Shown here one piece after another: positions 58,701-64,000 of a stretch of 64,000 bases of DNA (position 1 is its first letter; each line of letters begins with the position of its first letter). Made by a program: the position numbers and the translations under genes. Origin of the DNA: Pictodentalium vernedei (Eukaryota > Mollusca > Scaphopoda > Dentaliida > Dentaliidae); NCBI GenBank assembly GCA_031216915.1, contig CM062292.1, positions 68,250,790-68,314,789 of the forward strand, written 5' to 3'. Below the pieces are notes generated by a model. That model searched no databases. It worked only from the letters and a program-made list of their open reading frames with translations, and was not told the origin of the DNA.

Positions 58701-61566
58701 GTGCCGAAGAAGGACGGCCGACTCCGACCGGTTATCGATCTGAGTATCCTGAACCAGTCTATCATTGCTCCCAAGTTCAGCATGGAGACTTTCAGGTCGG
58801 TCCGCCAATCCATTCACCAGGGAGATTTCGCAGCCAGCATCGACCTGCGAGACGCTTACTTCCACGTTCCGATGCATCGGGCGTCACGGAAGTATCTCAG
58901 GTTCGCTTTTCTGGGGCGAGTTTACCAGTTCAAGGCCATGCCTTTCGGCCTCAACCTGGCTCCTTGGGCGTTCACCAGACTGGTGTCGCATGTGATAGCG
59001 TTCCATCGCACACAGTCCAGGTGACTACTTCGGCATATCTGGACGATATCCTCCAGAGGCATTCCAATGCTGCCTTACTGGAATCGGATGTCGCCACTCT
59101 GTTGAGCTTGCTCACGTCGCTAGGATTCAGAGTCAACGAGGAGAAGTCGGACCTGGTCCCTTCTCAGTCGTTTTGTCATCTGGGGATGTCTTTCCAAACC
59201 AAATTCAATTTGGTGGCTGTTCCCCAGGCCAAGGCTGTGATTCTCTCAGCTTTTGCTCTGACTCTGTCCCAGTCCAGGTCCGCGACCGCTCGGAGTTTTC
59301 TCCGGTTGATCGGTCTCTGCGGTTCGGTGACGGATCTCATTCCTTTAGGTCGGCTGCGTGTCAGACCTCTCCAACACTTTCTGCTCAGTCGTTGGAGACC
59401 GAATGTAGATTCTCTGGATCAGGTGCTTCCGTTTCCGGACTCTCTGTATCCTCACCTTCTTCCCTGGACAGATGTTCAGTGCATTACGCAGGGTGTTCCG
59501 CTGGACTTACCCACGTCCGATCGCGTTCTGACGGCAGATGCCAGCGATCTCGGATGGGGTGCGACGTTGGATCCTCTCGGTCTTTCCCTACACGGGATGT
59601 GGGACCAGGATCAAGCAGCTCTACACATCAACCAGAAGGAGCTTCTTGCTCTTCTTCTGAGTTTCAGGCAGTGGATCCCTCACCTGTCGAATCGCCAGGT
59701 CCTTCTACTATCCGACAATTCGACAGTGGTTGCTTACATTCGGAACCAGGGCGGCACGCACTCACTTCCGATGTACGAGTTAGCTCGGGATCTTTTACTG
59801 CTCGCTCAGGATGTTCACGCCGGAGTGGTTGTTCGTCACATTCCCGGTCGTCTGAACGTCCTAGCCGACTCCCTGTCCCGACAGGGCAGGGTTATTTCCA
59901 CCGAGTGGATGCTTCACAGGGCAGTGTTCCAGTCGCTTTGCGATCTCTGGGGACGTCCCCACATCGACCTCTTTGCGACTCGTTGGAACCATCAGGTGGA
60001 CACTTTCGTGTCCCCGTGTCCAGATCCTCTGGCTTTTGCCGTGGACGCTCTGTCACTCGATTGGAACAGTCTAGTCAGCTACGCCTTCCCGCCGGTTCCA
60101 ATTCTTCCTCAGGTTCTCGCCAAAATTCGAACCTGCAGTTGTCGAATCTTTCTGATCGCTCCCCTGTCACCTCAGCGGGTGTGGATCAATCAGCTCCGCT
60201 CGCTGATGGCGGCGGTTCCGGCACATCTCCCGCTACGTCACGACCTTCTTTGTCAAGGTCGCCCGAGGAGTTTTCACGTCGACCCGACTTCATTGTGCCT
60301 TCACGCATATCTTTTGTCAGGTCCTGTCTCCTCCGTAGAGGTTTTTCGAGACGAGCAGTGGAGTGCATTTCTTCTTCAAGGAGGCACTCCACTGGTTTAG
60401 CTTATGCAGCTAAATGGAAGGTCTTCTGTCGATGGTGTGCTGATCACTCTGTTGATTATGCCAATCCTTCGATTTCACAGATTGCGGAGTTTCTGGTATA
60501 TCTGTTTGATTCTCGGGGTCTCCAGCCTGTTACCATCAAGGGTTACAGGTCTATGCTTTCAGAGACTTTTTCTTATGTGGGGAAGCGTCGTATCGGCACT
60601 AATCCTTACCTCTCCAAGCTTGTTCGGCACTTTTCTTTGAAAAGGCCTCGGTCTTTGCAGCTTACTCCACGATGGAATCTTTCGTGGGTGCTGCTTTGCT
60701 TGGGGGGGGGGGGGGGGGGGGGCACCGTTCGAACCTTTATCCCAGGTGGATATGCAATTTCTCACATATAAGACGGCTTTTTTGATGGCATTTGCTTCGG
60801 CCAGACGGGTTAGTGAGCTTCACGCCCTCTCGGTTGACCCGGCCTTTTTTAGGAGCTCTCCCAACAGTGTTACTTTTACCACTGATTGCTCCTTTTTGGC
60901 TAAGAATCAGTTACCAGATACTACTCCTCCTCCTATCTGTATCAGAGCTCTTCCCTCTGTTGAGGGTACTCGCCCTTTGCTCTGTCCGGACACGCTTCAT
61001 ACGGAAAGGCAGAAAACGTTTTTTTCTGTCTCTCATTCCGGGTCGACAGAAGGTACCTCCTCAATCCATTTCTCGATGGATTTGTCTTGCTATTCGTACG
61101 GCTTATAGTCGTTTAGCAGCTGGCGATTGTATTACCAATCGTATTTCTGCCCACGAGGTGCGGGCACTGTCTACCTCTTGGGCTTATTCTAACTCCGTCA
61201 AGTTGTCGGATGTTATGCAGGCAGCCTACTGGAGAAATGCTTCTACTTTCTCCACCTTTTATTTACGCCAGTTGCAGGAGCAGTCGGAGGACCTTTTTGC
61301 CCTGGGTCCTCTTTCTTCTGCTCAGGCTGTTGTCTGCCATAGCCATTAGGCTTCTTGAAGGTCAGTTTCAGCCTTGTGCTGTTACTGCCCTTTTTCTGTC
61401 TGTGTGTCACACAGGCTCATATGTCTCTTTTCATTGTCCTTTACCAGTGCTTGCGACATTATGGTTGATAAGCCTCGGGACCTCTTCCATCTACTTCACG
61501 GTTCCAGTGCACTAGGGTTATGTGGGGGTTGGTTATGCGATTCCCTCCAGCCTTTTGTCTATTCTG

Positions 61567-61655
61567 CCTGTAGTAAACAATTGTGAGTAGGTTGATAAGA
61601 AATCTAAATTTTATAGTAAATTTCCTTTCTTATTATACCTACCACAATTGTTTAC
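61567..61655 (+). repeat. Internal complementary region of DIRS-B
   Basis: An 89-bp block formed by the reverse complement of the first 37 bases of the element (55497-55533) and of the last 59 bases (61966-62024), overlapping in the shared 7 bases ATTTCTT: 37 + 59 - 7 = 89, exactly the observed length. This gives both element ends to the base and shows the circular-junction logic of DIRS elements directly. Confidence 0.9.
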
Positions 61656-61734
61656 ATGGAGGCCCTCCCCTCTTCTTTACGGGTAAAGAATCTTTCCTCC
61701 CCGCTGATCACATAACTCTAACGTTTACAGATTC

Positions 61735-62024
61735 AAAAAGAATGAGTCTTTAGAGACGGTATATGCGCACTGGCAACGGAAGTTGTGGAGTTGTACTTGG
61801 GAGAGAGCGTCCCGTACTGGGTCTGCGCCGGTTGCACTCGATCCAGTTTTGGCTTATTTTTATTGGTGCTTTTGCACCACTTTTCTTTCCCAACTTGCTT
61901 GGGAAAGACAAAAATAGAGAGTATTTTATCCGAGTTAGGGACTTCCACTGTAGTGCAAGCCTGTAGTAAACAATTGTGGTAGGTATAATAAGAAAGGAAA
62001 TTTACTATAAAATTTAGATTTCTT
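61735..62024 (+). repeat. Right inverted terminal repeat of DIRS-B
   Basis: Begins AAAAAGAATGAGTC and ends AATTTAGATTTCTT. The last 7 bases, ATTTCTT, are also the first 7 of the left terminus (55497-55503). Confidence 0.85.
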
Positions 62025-62311
62025 GAAGAAAACTCTTTAAAAATAAACTCATAAAAATGTACATTATGACTTTATGAGTGGCTGGTGAGTTGTGCATCAT
62101 AAGGTCAAGGTCACTGAACAATAATTTGTTCTCTTGACTGTAAGAATCTAACATTTGTTTGTCCAGACCACTGTATTTTTGCAACAGAAATTTATCAACA
62201 TGTGTACTATGAGAAGGTGATGTGTCATGTTTTATAATATGATCTGTAGGACCAAGATCAAGGTCACAGAGCAATATTTTGTCTCTCTGTGTTATAAAAA
62301 TCATGTTTGCC
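62025..62311. repeat. Diverged ~145-bp array, right of DIRS-B
   Basis: Units with AAGGTCAAGGTCACTGAACA / AAGATCAAGGTCACAGAGCA and GTTTGTCCAG. It resumes at 62996 after the hAT element. Confidence 0.6.
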
Positions 62312-62987
62312 CAGGGCTCAAAATAAGTGGTGTCGCGTCGCTTTTTGCTATGCAAAACTTGCAAAAAGCTACACAATGTTCAATTATGTATAGCATTTTG
62401 CGATACAAGATAATCAACGGCAGCCTATTAGGCTGCAGTTGATTATCTTACATCGCAAAATGTAAATGAAAATTTGCAAATAAATTTGAAAACTAGTTCA
62501 CTGATGCTTTACTTCTGATTGTGGAACATTCCAGGCATAACTCAGATTAACTCTCCATCAAGCATCATTAGCAACTTCATATGTAAGATGAATTCTATTG
62601 GTTTAAATTCTTCCTGTTTTTACAACATTTTGCATAAAATGTACATTAAAAATAACTTCAAGCCCATCAAATTAAAAATTCCAACTTCCATTTTGAGAAC
62701 TCTATTGATCAACCAAGACGCTATTTGAAAATATCCAAGTCCATGCAACCCTTAAAGGCAGTTCAGTTAAAAAAAAACATAGTAAATGTTTCATGTGTTG
62801 CAGATCATTTGGAAATGCCCAGAAATGGATGGAAACTATTCTATCTACTTAGACGAATTCAATATAAAACAGCATAACATAACTCTGGTATACAAAAATA
62901 GCTATGTAATTTTTACAAAATGCTATTCATTTTTTGGAAATTTGTAGCATTTTGCTACGCAAAGAAAAAAAGTGATTTTGAGCACTG
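62312..62987. mobile_element. hAT-like nonautonomous element with hairpin core
   Basis: Ends CAGGGCTCAAAATAAG and the inverse GATTTTGAGCACTG; flanks TGTTTGCC (62304-62311) and TGTTTGTC (62988-62995), an 8-bp duplication with one mismatch. Subterminal TTTTTGCTATGCAAAA / TTTTGCTACGCAAAG. The core stem at 62391-62462 is GATAATCAACGGCAGCC / GGCTGCAGTTGATTATC. No transposase. Confidence 0.78.
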
Positions 62988-62995
62988 TGTTTGTC

Positions 62996-63202
62996 CAGGT
63001 CCTAATTTCTCAACCACTGAATATTTTTGACAAAACTCTGTAAGTGTATGTATTATGAATAGATGGTGTGTCCACATAAAATCTGTACCTCAAAAAATCA
63101 AGATTGTAGGGAAATATTGTATAACTCTATGTATCAACATTTTGTTTGGCTGAACCATATTTTCTTAATCGCTGATTTTGCAAAAGTTTATGAAGAATAT
63201 GT
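62996..63202. repeat. Diverged ~145-bp array, final part
   Basis: Continuation of 62025-62311 after the hAT insertion. Confidence 0.55.
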
Positions 63203-63510
63203 ACAGTGCACCCTGTTAACCCCCTTCACTCTGATGTCAAAATACCAAAATTTCAGGAAGCTGTTTTTTCCCATAATGCATCTAGAAATTTAACCAATTC
63301 AATCTCGTTTGACAGAGCTCATTGAGCTCTGTCAAACAAGATTGAATTGGTTAAATTTCTAGTTGCATTATGGGAATTTTTTTCTGTCTGAAATTTAGAT
63401 ATTTTGACATCAGTGTGCAGGGGGTTAATTGGATAGCCAATTTGCCATTTAAAAATATCCAATTAACAGGATTTGGGTCATCTTCCTGTCTTGAAGTGAT
63501 AAACTGAACA
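63203..63510. mobile_element. Pogo-like MITE 5' portion hosting a TTAA MITE
   Basis: TACAGTGCACCCTGTTAA continues, after the insertion at 63220-63424, as TTGGATAGCCAATTTGCC and CCAATTAACAGGATTTGGG. This resembles the CAGTGGAACCCTGTTAATTG terminus at 21967. It passes into the 81-bp satellite, and the far end is not visible. Confidence 0.55.
63220..63424. mobile_element. TTAA-flanked palindromic MITE, fourth type
   Basis: TTAA at 63216-63219 and 63425-63428. Ends CCCCCTTCACTCTGATGTCA and TGACATCAGTGTGCAGGGGG. The core is a long palindrome, ATTCAATCTCGTTTGACAGA around GAGCTCATTGAGCTC. 205 bp. Confidence 0.8.
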
Positions 63511-64000
63511 TTTAATCATTGAGCTGTGTCAAACAGGATAGAATAGATTAAATATTGGATATTTTGAGGCCAAAATGTTCTCCACCTATTGAGAACTCAT
63601 TGAGATCTGTCAAACAGGAGAGAATAGATTAAATATGGGATGTTTTGAGGCCAAAATGTTCTCCACCTGTTGAGAACTCATTGAGCTCTGTCAAACAGGA
63701 TTGAATCAATTTAATATGGAATGTTTTGAGGCCACAATGTTCTCCACCTGTTGAGAACTCATTGAGCTCTGTCAAACAGGATAGAATCGATTAAATATGA
63801 GATGTTTTGAGGCCAAAATGTTCTCCACCTGTTGAGAACTCATTGAGCTCTGTCAAACAGGATAGAATCGATTAAATTTGGGATGTTTTGAGGCCACAAT
63901 GTTCTCCGCCTGTTGAGAACTCATTGAGCTCTGTCAAACAGGATAGAATCGATTAAATATGGGATGTTTTGAGGCCACAATGTTCTCCGCCTGTTGAGAA
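63510..64000. repeat. 81-bp satellite running off the right edge
   Basis: ATTGAGCTCTGTCAAACAGG recurs at 63518, 63599, 63680, 63761, 63842 and 63923: a constant 81-bp period, six units, continuing past the window. Unit parts: GATAGAATCGATTAAATATG, GGATGTTTTGAGGCCACAAT, GTTCTCCACCTGTTGAGAAC. The unit resembles the hairpin interior of the pogo-like MITE at 21967-22395. Confidence 0.92.

Larger units (their letters stand above)
55497..62024 (+). mobile_element. DIRS family B element, nearly whole and young
   Basis: A fossil DIRS element of a second family. Parts: left inverted terminal repeat (55497-55760), gag-like region (about 55990-58410) with a cysteine-rich head (CGQC...CSSCNGC...CGVCGTW), reverse transcriptase (about 58640-59330; FLVPKKDGRLRPVIDLS, FGLNLAPWAF, YLDD box), RNase H (about 59510-59880; TADASDLGWG, LLLSDNSTVVAYIRNQGG), tyrosine recombinase (about 60290-61350; ASARRVSELHALSV, HEVRALSTSWAYSNS), ICR (61567-61655) and right inverted terminal repeat (about 61735-62024). 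It looks close to whole, with roughly two or three breaks. The two terminal repeats differ at only about five sites over ~235 bp (about 98% identical by eye), so the insertion is recent. It landed in a diverged tandem repeat visible on both sides. Confidence 0.88.

Noticed and set aside
59173-60771. Long serine/arginine-rich ORF overlapping the DIRS-B polymerase region.
   Set aside because: An alternative-frame shadow of the RT/RNase H region.
63510-64000. Regular short repeats with palindromes, superficially CRISPR-like.
   Set aside because: The whole 81-bp unit is repeated with no variable spacers, in animal DNA.
1-64000. A previously undescribed multi-gene system, immune locus or biosynthetic cluster.
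   Set aside because: Apart from two cyclin H exons, every coding signal is transposon-derived; no gene cluster is present.

Overview
This is animal nuclear DNA, most likely from a marine invertebrate. Evidence: spliced exons with GT/AG borders, a two-exon stretch of a recognisable metazoan gene (cyclin H), tRNA- and 5S-rRNA-derived SINEs, DIRS tyrosine-recombinase retroelements, many small palindromic DNA transposons and AT-rich noncoding sequence full of diverged tandem repeats. The phylum cannot be fixed by eye; the repeat style (iterated 'Pyr-rich CGTCCGTC' tracts, FLYWCH/MULE fragments, DIRS) resembles molluscs, brachiopods, lancelets or hemichordates.

One host gene is supported: CCNH, minus strand. 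Coding exon 1 is at 21171-21290 and exon 2 at 13367-13489, both phase 0 with good splice borders. Intron 1 (about 7.7 kb) and intron 2 (more than 13.3 kb, running off the left edge) are filled with repeats. No other host coding exon was recognised.

Layout. 1-12050: a DIRS element (family A, minus strand) with a second copy of the same family inserted in it (346-7255). 12051-23280: the CCNH interval, with SINEs, a third DIRS-A fragment (15235-17603), a diverged ~150-bp tandem array, and TTAA-flanked and TA-flanked palindromic MITEs, two of which bracket exon 1. 23590-25679: a recent tandem duplication whose second copy preserves the empty site of a TTAA MITE. 25680-28495: a large dispersed repeat (inverted relative of 52476-54570) split by a 1.5-kb Harbinger-like element. 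28948-31937: a foldback-like element with ~300-bp inverted repeats around a tandem-repeat core. 32-40 kb: hAT- and TTAA-type nonautonomous elements, two 5S-headed SINEs and an ~80-bp tandem repeat. 40.5-48 kb: a decayed MULE-like region with iterated-motif termini, containing a LINE fragment and a 70-G homopolymer. 48-55.5 kb: MITEs, a hAT element with 8-bp TSD, an inverted relative of the 23.6-kb repeat, and the alternating 180/330-bp array. 55497-62024: a young, nearly whole DIRS element of a second family (B), plus strand. 62-64 kb: another hAT element, a nested pogo-like/TTAA pair, and an 81-bp satellite running off the right edge.

The window is best read as a transposon graveyard across and upstream of a TFIIH kinase-subunit gene. 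I found no cooperating multi-gene system. The strongest observations are structural: element nesting, empty sites, head-swapped SINEs, and hairpin-cored MITEs.
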